Shown here piece after piece: positions 17,869 to 26,178 of a stretch of 41,941 nucleotides of DNA (the stretch's first letter is position 1; every line of letters starts with the position of its first letter). Under the pieces are notes generated by a model, which was not told the DNA's origin, did no database searches, and saw only the letters and a list, made by a program, of their open reading frames with translations. Origin of the DNA: Bacillota bacterium. GTDB lineage: Bacteria; Bacillota; UBA994. The DNA lies in NCBI GenBank assembly GCA_018333655.1, contig JAGXTJ010000018.1, positions 1 through 41,941 of the forward strand. The letters run 5' to 3'. A program made the translations under genes and the position numbers.

Positions 17869-18933
17869 CTAAGAGCGATAACTTGGAAAGAAGTCGTGAT
17901 TTATGGGCTGAGAATACTTTTCACGGGCGCATACTAACTCGGCAAACACTTTCTCATCCAATATCCGTTTGCCCACCTTAAAATCGATGCAGCCTTTCGG
18001 GGCAAAACTATGTTTGTATTGAAAAATCCCGTCTTCTCCACAATAACCCCCGCCAAGTACATATTGTTCGCGGGCTGTATACTGCCCCCATCGAATAATC
18101 TCGTACTTTAATAGATCATTGGGCCGGTATCTATAATAGCTCTCGTCTGTACCCCCCAGAAAGGAGTAGATCGTTTTTTCGGAGAGCAGTACTAGCTCCG
18201 TGGAAACAACTTTACCCTCTACTATGGCATAGAAAAACTTCAAGTTGTCTGCCAGAGTGTGCTGCATCTGCGAAAAAAACCTTGCGTCAAAATGGTAGCG
18301 TGAGTCTGCGGATCGTCGTGCCATTGTGCTAGTATAAATGCTAATGAAGTGTTCGAGTCTTGAGCCTTCGTCGTATACCACTTCAACTCCGAGCTCCCGT
18401 GCACGATTCACGTTCTTCCGTACCTTATGATCAAACTCCATCCAAACATCAATGCCCGTGTCTAATCGCCTGACAACATTTCGCCCTCTGACTTCAATTT
18501 CTCCTGGATAGCCAGCATTGTCATGTCCACCCAATGGAAAGCGCACAAATTCGGAGACCACTTTATGGGACATCATCCATTCAGTTAGGCCTTGCCAAAA
18601 TGCGCTAACGCTCTGGCTAGAAGGCTGTCCCCCTAGCAAAATGGGGCCGCCATATCCGTATGGCGATACTACGTCCCAAGAATGTCCAAGGTGGGCGGGA
18701 GTGAACTTCTCTATATGCAAAGGCCTTAATACAAAAGGATATATCACTGAGCCAGAATCAGAAATACAAAGTGCGCACATTACCCTATCACTTGGTCTTG
18801 CGAAAAGACTCGCGTAGCCAGGCAGGTGCATCGGTTCATTCGAAAACCTGCTGCGCACAACTTCTTGCCAAATTCTCTCGTCACTACAGGTGTTGTTGTT
18901 TAGAATTACTCCCCACGCGTAAGTTTCCATCAT
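17869..18933 (-). CDS. FemAB/BioF2-like GNAT acyltransferase
   Basis: A 354-residue protein of the FemAB-like double-GNAT superfamily (Acetyltransf_6 type). Supporting pieces: PLHIEKFTPAHLGHSWDVVSP-like N-terminal part, VRKNVNRARELGVEV near residues 170-185 (the typical KxRRNxRKA-like helix), IYTSTMARRSADSRYHF, and the second GNAT half LKFFYAIVEGKVVSTELVLL with YSFLGGTDESYYRYRPNDLL. Members attach amino acids to peptidoglycan precursors or acyl groups to glycans. Its place beside a DegT aminotransferase suggests it modifies the new amino group of the sugar. GAGGAG precedes the ATG. Substrate is unknown. Confidence 0.7.
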   Translation of the reverse strand: MMETYAWGVILNNNTCSDERIWQEVVRSRFSNEPMHLPGYASLFARPSDRVMCALCISDSGSVIYPFVLRPLHIEKFTPAHLGHSWDVVSPYGYGGPILLGGQPSSQSVSAFWQGLTEWMMSHKVVSEFVRFPLGGHDNAGYPGEIEVRGRNVVRRLDTGIDVWMEFDHKVRKNVNRARELGVEVVYDEGSRLEHFISIYTSTMARRSADSRYHFDARFFSQMQHTLADNLKFFYAIVEGKVVSTELVLLSEKTIYSFLGGTDESYYRYRPNDLLKYEIIRWGQYTAREQYVLGGGYCGEDGIFQYKHSFAPKGCIDFKVGKRILDEKVFAELVCAREKYSQPINHDFFPSYRS

Positions 18934-19117
18934 ACTACTCCTCTAAGGTCCCTCTCTTAACAATCAACATACGCCCTGCAACACAGAACAGCAACAAAGC
19001 AGATCCCTACTGGCGTTACATAAACTAAGTCAACTACTCTACACTATTAGCAAATTTGTTGAGACGAGTCGCAATACTACCCTTGCAGACAAGGATGTGC
19101 TTTGTCCAGCTCTAGTG

Positions 19118-19651
19118 TCAGCCACTTACCCAACAACAATTAATCAGCGCATCTATGAGGTCGGGGTAGTAAGATTTATCCTCATCTGGATGAACTGGCA
19201 AGTTTAAAATAGAACGCGACAAAGCAAGTGCTTCTGCATGACGAATATTTCGCAAAGGTGGGATGGAAGACTTTGTGCCAAGAAAAAAAGTTATCTCTGA
19301 CAGATTAACTGCCCGACGATAGAATGAAAGAACCCCATGCGCATTATCGTCAGTACGAACCGCTCGATGCTGCTTTACCAAGTCGAGGACTCAGAGATCT
19401 CTCGCATCAGTAAATCCAAAGTAATTAACTAACATAACGGCACGGTGACCTTGATCGCACCCTACAAGGAGTGATTCGAGACTGGAAATGTCCACTTCTA
19501 ATTCTTCCGTCCTTCGATAAAATCCTGTGCGAAGTGAGGGTTCTTGAGAAACTGGATCCAACATGCCATTCCCTTCGCGCGCGGACCAGCCCATAAGCCA
19601 GGGAGATTTAACCATTAATGCCGCGATACTGCACCAAGTAAAAGGGCACAT
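19118..19651 (-). pseudogene. Broken DegT/DnrJ/EryC1 aminotransferase
   Basis: One frame runs through both parts with a single internal TGA at 19391-19393. Before it: FYRRTEELEVDISSLESLL and AVMLVNYFGF; after it: VKQHRAVRTDDNAHGVLSFY (cofactor-contact acid) and FFLGTKSSIPP, where the Lys fits the PLP lysine, and then a jump to a C-terminal piece AEALALSRSILNLPVHPDED. The middle of the usual fold is missing, and so is the N-terminal part. It differs in subtype from the intact enzyme at 16699 (FYR and YFGF forms), so it is not a recent copy. It sits between the FemAB-like and GNAT genes, suggesting a lost pathway variant. Confidence 0.7.
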
Positions 19652-19737
19652 CTACAAGGGCAACTAGTGCTTTGTCGCAATGCACCACTTAAGACTATGC
19701 CAACTAGAATTTGGTCTTCCCTTAAGAATCTTAATTA

Positions 19738-20193
19738 TCATTTAGACAAAACCTTGAGCATCTTGTAGCGCTCCACGTAATATCCCCCCTTCTGGTAGCA
19801 GCGTACAGCACGATCATTACAAGCGTTTACCATCAACTCAAGCTCACATATGTTACGCAAAACTGCTATATGCTCTATTGCATGCATAAGCTCAGTCGCA
19901 ACACCCTGCCCCCGAAAATCAGATTTAACGCCTATCATGTTAATGTGGATACGTTTATGATCAAAATTATCAACTTCATACCCCCACAAAATGCCGACAA
20001 GTTGACCTCTATCAAAAGCTCCAAACAGTATCGCGGTACCATTCTGCAAGAAAACAATCAACTTATCATAGTAGGCCCCAGCAAAGTCACCTTCAATATC
20101 CGAGAAATTTGCGGTTAGTATTTCAGACAAAAGGGCACGTACTTCAAACTCATTCGCCGCTACTTCCTCTTCGTTTATCTGTTTTATGTCCAC
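19738..20193 (-). CDS. GNAT family N-acetyltransferase
   Basis: A 151-residue single GNAT domain. The acetyl-CoA loop reads IGVKSDFRGQGVATELMHAI near residues 88-107, followed by LELMVNACNDRAVRCYQKGGY, the usual last strand and helix with the Tyr that can act as acid. Lying between the initiating transferase and sugar aminotransferase genes, it may N-acetylate a UDP-4-amino sugar, a job done in other species by PglD (a different fold) or WecD (GNAT). That is inference. GTG start with AGGGGAGGGG upstream; the gene is AT-rich. The 86 bases between its stop and the broken aminotransferase hold no gene. Confidence 0.72.
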   Translation of the reverse strand: MDIKQINEEEVAANEFEVRALLSEILTANFSDIEGDFAGAYYDKLIVFLQNGTAILFGAFDRGQLVGILWGYEVDNFDHKRIHINMIGVKSDFRGQGVATELMHAIEHIAVLRNICELELMVNACNDRAVRCYQKGGYYVERYKMLKVLSK

Positions 20194-20213
20194 ACATACA
20201 CCCCTCCCCTAGA

Positions 20214-20825
20214 CTATCGCTCTATGTCTAAGTCCTTGAAGTCTAAATTAGAAGCACACTCCGTGACATCTTTGCGTGAGACTACTCGTGCAACTGTGCT
20301 TAGCAATATTTTACAATCCAGCACAAAGGAAAGATTGTCCACATAACGCACATCGAGAACAAAACGCTGTGCCCATGGCAGATTATTCCGTCCGCTAACT
20401 TGAGCCAAACCTGTGACGCCTGGCCTAACAGTATGACGGCGCCTTTCGTGTTCGGAAAAATGGGGCAAGTACTTCACGAGCAATGGTCTTGGTCCCACTA
20501 ACGACATATCGCCCTTCACTACATTCCAGAGTTCCGGTAGCTCATCCAAACTTGTGGAACGTAACAACCGACCGAAAGAGGTAAGTCGCTCTGAATCAGG
20601 CAATAGCTGACCACGCGAATCACGAGCAGAGGTCATAGTCCGGAACTTATACATGTTGAATATTTTCTCATTCAGCCCAGGCCGCGGCTGCACAAACAAT
20701 ATGGGACTGCCGAGCTTTAGCCGCACAAGTAGCGCCACAAGCGCCATGAGTGGTGAAAACAATGCGATCGCAGTAATCGCTATCGAAAAATCAAAACACC
20801 TCTTCAAATATCGCCTATACATCAT
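20214..20825 (-). CDS. Initiating phosphoglycosyl transferase (PglC-type)
   Basis: Transfers a sugar-1-phosphate from UDP-sugar to undecaprenyl phosphate, the first membrane step of repeat-unit assembly. The short form (203 residues) has a positively charged start YRRYLKRCFDF, one re-entrant hydrophobic helix (about residues 14-36), RPGLNEKIFNMYKFRTM, the catalytic Asp-Glu pair in TSLDELPELWNVV, and GDMSLVGPRPLL, then RPGVTGLAQVSGRN. No extra N-terminal TM domain, so it is PglC-like rather than WbaP-like. PglC enzymes often use diNAcBac, which agrees with the dehydratase, aminotransferase and acetyltransferase nearby. Confidence 0.9.
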   Translation of the reverse strand: MMYRRYLKRCFDFSIAITAIALFSPLMALVALLVRLKLGSPILFVQPRPGLNEKIFNMYKFRTMTSARDSRGQLLPDSERLTSFGRLLRSTSLDELPELWNVVKGDMSLVGPRPLLVKYLPHFSEHERRRHTVRPGVTGLAQVSGRNNLPWAQRFVLDVRYVDNLSFVLDCKILLSTVARVVSRKDVTECASNLDFKDLDIER

Positions 20826-20888
20826 GCTTATCTGCCCCTAACATATAGCTCTCATGCTAAACTAACAGCGAACAAGCCGGCAATCCCC

Positions 20889-22772
20889 TCAATCAATCCC
20901 CACAACCGCGCAATGTTCCAGTGGCCCGCCCCCCACACCCGCCGCCACTTCGTCGAGGGCTTTAGGGGTAAGTAAGTGTTCTAGCGCGCAGACATCAAAG
21001 CCTTTGCCTGCGGCGCAGAGCTCCCTCAGCTCGCTGAGGCAGGAGGCTAGGGCGATGGCGCAATGGTGGTTTTGCCGTGCCACCATGATCTGCTTATGCT
21101 GCGTGGCAGCCACGCCTTCTTCGGCCGTCAGTAGTTCTTCGTACAACTTCTCCCCTGGGCGTAGCCCAGTAATAGCTATCTCTATGTCTTGGCCTAGCTT
21201 CAGGCCTGAGAGAGTGACTAAGTCCTTCGCCAAGTCCATAATCTTTACTGGGGCGCCCATGTCGAGCACGAATACTTCGCCGCCTTGGCCCATGGAGCCG
21301 GCTTGGATGATGAGGCTGACGGCCTCGGGGATGGTCATAAAGTAGCGGGTCATTTCGGGGTGGGTGACGGTGACGGGGCCGCCGCGGGCGATTTGCTCTT
21401 TGAAGCGGGGCACGACACTGCCGCGGCTGCCGAGCACATTGCCAAAGCGCACGGCCATAAACTTGGTGGTGTTTGGTCCGTTCATGCCTTGAATGAGGAG
21501 TTCGGCAATACGCTTGGTGGCACCCATGACGGAGGTGGGATTAACGGCCTTGTCGGTGGAGACGAGCACGAAGCGTTCGGCTTGGTGGCGCGAGGCCGCC
21601 TCGGCCATGATACGGGTGCCGAAGACATTGTTCTTGATGGCTTCGGTCGGGTTTTGCTCCATAAGGGGCACATGCTTGTGGGCGGCGGCGTGAAAGACGA
21701 CCTGGGGTTTGTGCGCGGACAGTAGGTGGTCGATGCGCTGGGCGTCTTGTACGTCGGCTATTAGTGGGGTGATTTTAAGAAAGGGGAAGCTATGCACTAG
21801 CTCTTTATGTACTTCGTAGATGCTGTTTTCGCCACGCCCGAGGAGTAAGAGGTGAGACGGGGTGAAGCAGGCTACTTGGCGACTGAGCTCAGCGCCGATA
21901 GAGCCACCTGCGCCGGTGATGAGCACTGCTTTGCCGCGGAGGTAGGAAGCAATGCCGGTGTAGTCGGTTTTAATTTCGGGCCGCGGGAGCAAGTCTTCTA
22001 TTTGTACTTCGCGGATGGTGCTGACATCGATGCAGTTTTGGATGATGCTGTACAGCCCGGGCACGGTACGCGGCTTAATGCCAAGTGCCGTGCAGCGCTG
22101 AAAGAGCTCGCGTATGCGGCCTGCGGGGGCAGAGGGAGTAGCGATAATGACTTGCGAAATGGCGTGTGAGGACACGATCTGCTCTAGCAAGGACATGGGG
22201 CCGAGGACGGGAATGTTGTCGATACTTAAGCCGATTTTGCCTTTGTCGTCATCAAGAAAGCCTACTACTTGGCTGTCTATTTCGGGGTGTTTGGCCAGCT
22301 CTTTAACTGTGATGCGACCGGCGTCGCCTGCGCCTAGGATGAGGGTTTTTTTGCGGCCCGTTACACGGGGCCTCTTTTTGTAGGCGGCGAGCAACCGCAC
22401 CATGAAGCGCATACCCCCTACCGCGGCTACGTTACCAAAGGCGGACATCACTATGACGCTGCGCGGAAAGTTAAGGCTTGGGTTTACGTACATAAAGCCG
22501 AAGAGCGCGGTTGTGGCGAGGGTAACGGTGCCCGCGATAGTGACGAGGTCTTCGGCCGAGGCGTAGCGCCAGAGGCGGCTGTAGAGGCCGAAGTAGTAGT
22601 AGATTACGATGTAGAGCGGGACGGCGACGACCATGTAACGCAGCCAGGTGTAGATAAAGATGGCGTCGGGCCGAAAATCAAAGCGGAGGTAGAGCCCGAG
22701 AACGCCGGAAACTACGAGGGCCAGGGCGTCGCCTGTAGCGAGAAGAAACTTGTATTTTACACTAGCTGACAT
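20889..22772 (-). CDS. Membrane UDP-GlcNAc 4,6-dehydratase (PglF/CapD type)
   Basis: A 627-residue protein: four TM helices in the first 120 residues (AL-rich LRFDF start, WLRYMVVAVPLYIVIYYYF), a nucleotide-binding domain with TLILGAGDAGRITVKEL near residue 145, then a dehydratase domain with VLITGAGGSIGAELSRQV, HAAAHKHVPLME, STDKAVNPTSVMGATKR (Met for the usual Tyr) and MTRYFMTIPEAVSLI. Long members dehydrate UDP-GlcNAc with retention at C5 and feed diNAcBac or FucNAc4N synthesis. It is followed by the PglC-type transferase. The high GC and the AGGTGA ribosome site look like the core genes of the window. Confidence 0.9.
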   Translation of the reverse strand: MSASVKYKFLLATGDALALVVSGVLGLYLRFDFRPDAIFIYTWLRYMVVAVPLYIVIYYYFGLYSRLWRYASAEDLVTIAGTVTLATTALFGFMYVNPSLNFPRSVIVMSAFGNVAAVGGMRFMVRLLAAYKKRPRVTGRKKTLILGAGDAGRITVKELAKHPEIDSQVVGFLDDDKGKIGLSIDNIPVLGPMSLLEQIVSSHAISQVIIATPSAPAGRIRELFQRCTALGIKPRTVPGLYSIIQNCIDVSTIREVQIEDLLPRPEIKTDYTGIASYLRGKAVLITGAGGSIGAELSRQVACFTPSHLLLLGRGENSIYEVHKELVHSFPFLKITPLIADVQDAQRIDHLLSAHKPQVVFHAAAHKHVPLMEQNPTEAIKNNVFGTRIMAEAASRHQAERFVLVSTDKAVNPTSVMGATKRIAELLIQGMNGPNTTKFMAVRFGNVLGSRGSVVPRFKEQIARGGPVTVTHPEMTRYFMTIPEAVSLIIQAGSMGQGGEVFVLDMGAPVKIMDLAKDLVTLSGLKLGQDIEIAITGLRPGEKLYEELLTAEEGVAATQHKQIMVARQNHHCAIALASCLSELRELCAAGKGFDVCALEHLLTPKALDEVAAGVGGGPLEHCAVVGID

Positions 22773-22816
22773 AGTTCACCTGCCTTCGCGCCCGCTTTAT
22801 ATTAGAGATACGTGGA

Positions 22817-23512
22817 CTAGGACTTCGTCCTGCGGCTGCCATAGTAGTAGTAATAGTAATCGTCCTGCGAGTCGCCTTCGACACCATTTAGTACCACCCC
22901 AAGGATGTTGGCCTTGACACTGGCTAGCTGGGCCTTGGCCTTGTTAGCCATTTCTTTGCTTACTTCACCCACGGCAACCACCAAAATAACCCCATCCACC
23001 ATGGAAGAAAGTATGGCTGAGTCGGTTACGGCTAGGGTGGGCGGGCCATCGATAATGATGATGTCAAAGTCTTTTTTAAAGGAATCCAGCAAGTCGCGCA
23101 TGCGGCCACTACCAATAATTTCTGAGGGGTTAGGCGGTATGGGGCCGGAACTGACTACCTTGAGGTTTGGCACACCGACGTCGCGCACGGCGATCTGCGT
23201 AGCTACATTTTGCATTAGCAGGTTGGTGAGCCCGAGTGGGTTGCTTGTTTTGAATACTTTGTGCTGGGAGGGCCGGCGCAAGTCGCCGTCTATAATGAGC
23301 ACCTTGCTACCAGTTTGTGCAAAGGCGATGGCCAGATTGGCGGCGGTGGTGGACTTGCCCTCGGCTGGAGCCGTGGAGGTGATTAAAATAGTCTTGACGG
23401 GTTTGTCGAGCGAGGAAAACTGGATATTAGTGCGCAGTACGCGGTAGGACTCGGCCACCCGCGAAGAAAGGTCGCTCGTTATGAGCTGGTGGTTTTTCAT
23501 TTTGTGCTTCAT
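22817..23512 (-). CDS. BY-kinase, CpsD/CapB family
   Basis: Bacterial tyrosine autokinase that works with the Wzz-like partner to set polysaccharide synthesis. The 231-residue ATPase has Walker A TSTAPAEGKSTTAANLA near residue 45, Walker A' VLIIDGDLRRPSQHK, Walker B DIIIIDGPPTLAVTD, and a C-terminal tail with six tyrosines in a row after DSQDD, the site of autophosphorylation. The start overlaps the partner gene as ATGA. The matching PHP-type phosphatase (CpsB/YwqE) is not present in the window. Confidence 0.92.
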   Translation of the reverse strand: MKHKMKNHQLITSDLSSRVAESYRVLRTNIQFSSLDKPVKTILITSTAPAEGKSTTAANLAIAFAQTGSKVLIIDGDLRRPSQHKVFKTSNPLGLTNLLMQNVATQIAVRDVGVPNLKVVSSGPIPPNPSEIIGSGRMRDLLDSFKKDFDIIIIDGPPTLAVTDSAILSSMVDGVILVVAVGEVSKEMANKAKAQLASVKANILGVVLNGVEGDSQDDYYYYYYGSRRTKS

Positions 23513-24243
23513 TTTGACGCCCCCACTTGCTCGCTCGCAAAGTCGTTTGCCTTAAATAGAGGTATGGTGCCGAGCAGGGGCAAGCCGAGGTGCTCTTGCA
23601 CATCTTCTGGCTTTTTAAAGGTGTTATCTAAGTAACTTAGGACAAAAGCAGCCCCAAGCCCAGCCATACCGCCCGCAAAACCCGCGACCACCATGGTGAG
23701 GAGTTTGCGCGGACTGATTGGTAATTCTGGCACGGTGGCAGTGTCTATAACTGTTACGTTCTCGGCATTCATGATGCGCAGGGTGTTGCTACGAAACGAC
23801 ATGGCCACCGCGTTGGCTAGGCGGGCCGCAAAATATGGGTCTTCGTTTTCGACTGTTATAGCGATAATTTCGGTGTCTCCACGCAGCGTTACGTCGACCA
23901 TGCTGCTAAGGTCGTCCGTGCTGATGTCTAGCCGCAGCAAATCGATAACCTCGCGAGCTACGGTGCGGCTACGGGCGATTTCGCGGTAGGTGCGAACTAA
24001 GAGGCGGCTGGCTAGGAGGTCGGAATGCACAACTTGGCCGGTGGTCTGGGCCGATGAACGCGCCCCAACGATGAGGGTGGTCTCGGCGCGGAAGATGGGC
24101 GGTAAAATGAAAAACACGGAGATGCCGGCAATTACAACGGCTACAGTGGGGACGATGAGTATTACCATTATGTACTTGCGGATGATGGAAAATACTTGCC
24201 TGAGGTCTAGTGTTACTTCGTCGTCAAATTCACGTCTCTCCAT
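23509..24243 (-). CDS. Wzz/CpsC-like polysaccharide co-polymerase
   Basis: A 244-residue membrane adaptor with a TM helix at about residues 26-50 (IMVILIVPTVAVVIAGIS), an outer loop with FRAETTLIVGARSS and a Pro-rich end VPELPISPRKLL, and a second TM near 185-207 (VVAGFAGGMAGLGAAF). The short cytosolic tail (KKPEDVQEHLGLPLLG) should stimulate the BY-kinase downstream. It regulates chain length or export of the polymer. It is the first gene after the SigH-like promoter; GAGAGGGG precedes the ATG. Confidence 0.92.
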   Translation of the reverse strand: MERREFDDEVTLDLRQVFSIIRKYIMVILIVPTVAVVIAGISVFFILPPIFRAETTLIVGARSSAQTTGQVVHSDLLASRLLVRTYREIARSRTVAREVIDLLRLDISTDDLSSMVDVTLRGDTEIIAITVENEDPYFAARLANAVAMSFRSNTLRIMNAENVTVIDTATVPELPISPRKLLTMVVAGFAGGMAGLGAAFVLSYLDNTFKKPEDVQEHLGLPLLGTIPLFKANDFASEQVGASK

Positions 24244-24278
24244 AAAGGGCCCCTCTCAAGATGAAATGTTCTACTACT

Positions 24279-24308
24279 ATCTTCGACAAATAAGATAGGA
24301 ATCCTGCC
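24279..24308 (-). promoter_or_regulatory. SigH-type promoter of the polysaccharide operon
   Basis: On the minus strand the sequence reads GGCAGGATTC, 11 bases, then GTCGAAGAT. The B. subtilis SigH consensus is RNAGGAWWW, 11-12 bases, RNNGAATWW, so the match is close with one clear mismatch (G for T after GAA) and a C in the AT-rich part of the -35. Expected transcript start is near 24272, about 29 bases before the Wzz-like ATG. The -10 also contains a TGTCGAA and so may double as a Spo0A site. Confidence 0.7.
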
Positions 24309-24315
24309 CTTATTT

Positions 24316-24343
24316 TTCGACAAGATTCGACAATCTTCGACAA
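24316..24343 (-). promoter_or_regulatory. Three tandem Spo0A boxes at 10-bp pitch
   Basis: On the minus strand TTGTCGAA occurs three times in exact 10-base steps (box cores at 24336-24342, 24326-24332 and 24316-24322 of the window). TGTCGAA is the 0A box bound by Spo0A, and tandem 10-bp spacing is how a Spo0A dimer sits on DNA. Relative to the predicted start they lie about 44 to 71 bases upstream, a usual activator position. A fourth box lies in the -10 of the promoter. Confidence 0.72.
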
Positions 24344-24431
24344 TTACTTACCTTAAATGTCAATCTGCAGGAAAAAGGCAACGACCTGATGATAACATGT
24401 CTGTGACACAGTTGTCAAACTTCTGCAACAC

Positions 24432-24456
24432 AAAAAACGTCCGCACCGCGGACGTC
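24432..24456 (-). terminator. Intrinsic terminator of the tRNA operon
   Basis: Read on the minus strand: stem ACGTCCGC, loop GGT, stem GCGGACGT, then a run of six T's in all. It follows tRNA-Val with its repeat-rich trailer and stops transcription before the polysaccharide control region. Confidence 0.85.
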
Positions 24457-24503
24457 TATCTTATCTCTTGCTTCTTATTTCTTCTTTTCCTTGCTTCTTA
24501 TCT

Positions 24504-24576
24504 CTTGCCTCTTGCCTCTTGCCTCTTGCCTCTTGCCTCTTAAATCATGCTTCTATTTTCTTGCCTCTTGCCTCTT
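24504..24576. repeat. CTTGCCT heptamer array downstream of tRNA-Val
   Basis: Five uninterrupted copies of CTTGCCT (24504-24538), then a gap, then two more (24560-24573) ending five bases from the tRNA CCA end. Flanking bases (24462-24503) are imperfect variants such as CTTGCTTCTTAT. On the transcribed strand the unit is AGGCAAG, a polypurine-rich RNA. Slippage could expand such an array. Function unknown. Confidence 0.85.
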
Positions 24577-24579
24577 GAA

Positions 24580-24655
<76 letters not shown>

Positions 24656-24660
24656 ATATG

Positions 24661-24805
24661 CGCTCTCTTTACTTCTTCTCGTGCCTCTTACTTCTCTTAT
24701 CCAACTTCTAACTTCTTGCCTCTTATTTCTTGCCTCTAACTTCTTGCCTCTTACTTCTCTTATCCAACTTCTTGCTTCTTATTTCTTGCCTCTTGTCTCT
24801 TGAAA
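24661..24805. repeat. Pyrimidine-rich tRNA spacer with heptamers and direct repeat
   Basis: The whole spacer between tRNA-CAU and tRNA-Val is built of CTT/CCT words on the plus strand. It holds several TTCTTGCCTCT units and a direct repeat of about 27 bases that starts GCCTCTTACTTCTC, once near 24683 and again near 24745. No gene is visible. The transcript would be an unstructured purine-rich linker to be trimmed during tRNA maturation. Confidence 0.7.
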
Positions 24806-24882
24806 TGGTGGGCCCACTAGGACTCGAACCTAGGACCAATCGGTTATGAGCCGACCGCTCTGACCAACTGAGCTATGGGCCC
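24806..24882 (-). tRNA. tRNA with CAU anticodon (Met or Ile2)
   Basis: A 77-base cloverleaf with acceptor GGGCCCA/TGGGCCC, D-arm AGCTCAGTTGGTCAGAGC, anticodon stem GTCGG/CCGAT, loop CTCATAA, T-arm TTCGAGT, encoded CCA. The stem lacks the three G-C pairs of initiator tRNA, so it is elongator Met or lysidine-modified Ile2. Sequence alone does not settle which. Confidence 0.92.
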
Positions 24883-24887
24883 AAAAA

Positions 24888-24962
<75 letters not shown>

Positions 24963-24980
24963 ATCTCTGACACAAGAACA

Positions 24981-25009
24981 ATTATACGCAAAACGCGCCT
25001 TGTCGTCAA
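24981..25009 (-). promoter_or_regulatory. SigA promoter of the tRNA operon
   Basis: Minus strand: TTGACG, 17 bases, TATAAT followed by TG. This is one base off consensus at optimal spacing. It lies between the rpoD stop and tRNA-Asn and should drive the three tRNAs strongly. Confidence 0.88.
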
Positions 25010-25028
25010 TGAAAAATTGCGCTAAAAA

Positions 25029-26147
<1,119 letters not shown>

Positions 26148-26178
26148 GGAAACAACCCCCCCAGTTGGGCAACTCTCT

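Noticed and set aside
19391-19393. In-frame TGA in the DegT-like frame as a selenocysteine codon
   Set aside because: No SECIS-like hairpin is evident just downstream, the DegT fold has no known Sec at this place, and large parts of the gene are missing.
21285-21725. A His/Gly-rich plus-strand frame inside the membrane dehydratase gene
   Set aside because: Pure antisense shadow of a GC-rich gene.
24504-24576. Regular repeats that could suggest a small CRISPR
   Set aside because: The units are 7 bases and contiguous, without spacers or cas genes; this is a simple tandem repeat.
24806-24882. The CAU tRNA as initiator tRNA
   Set aside because: The anticodon stem lacks the three consecutive G-C pairs, and the acceptor start is paired.
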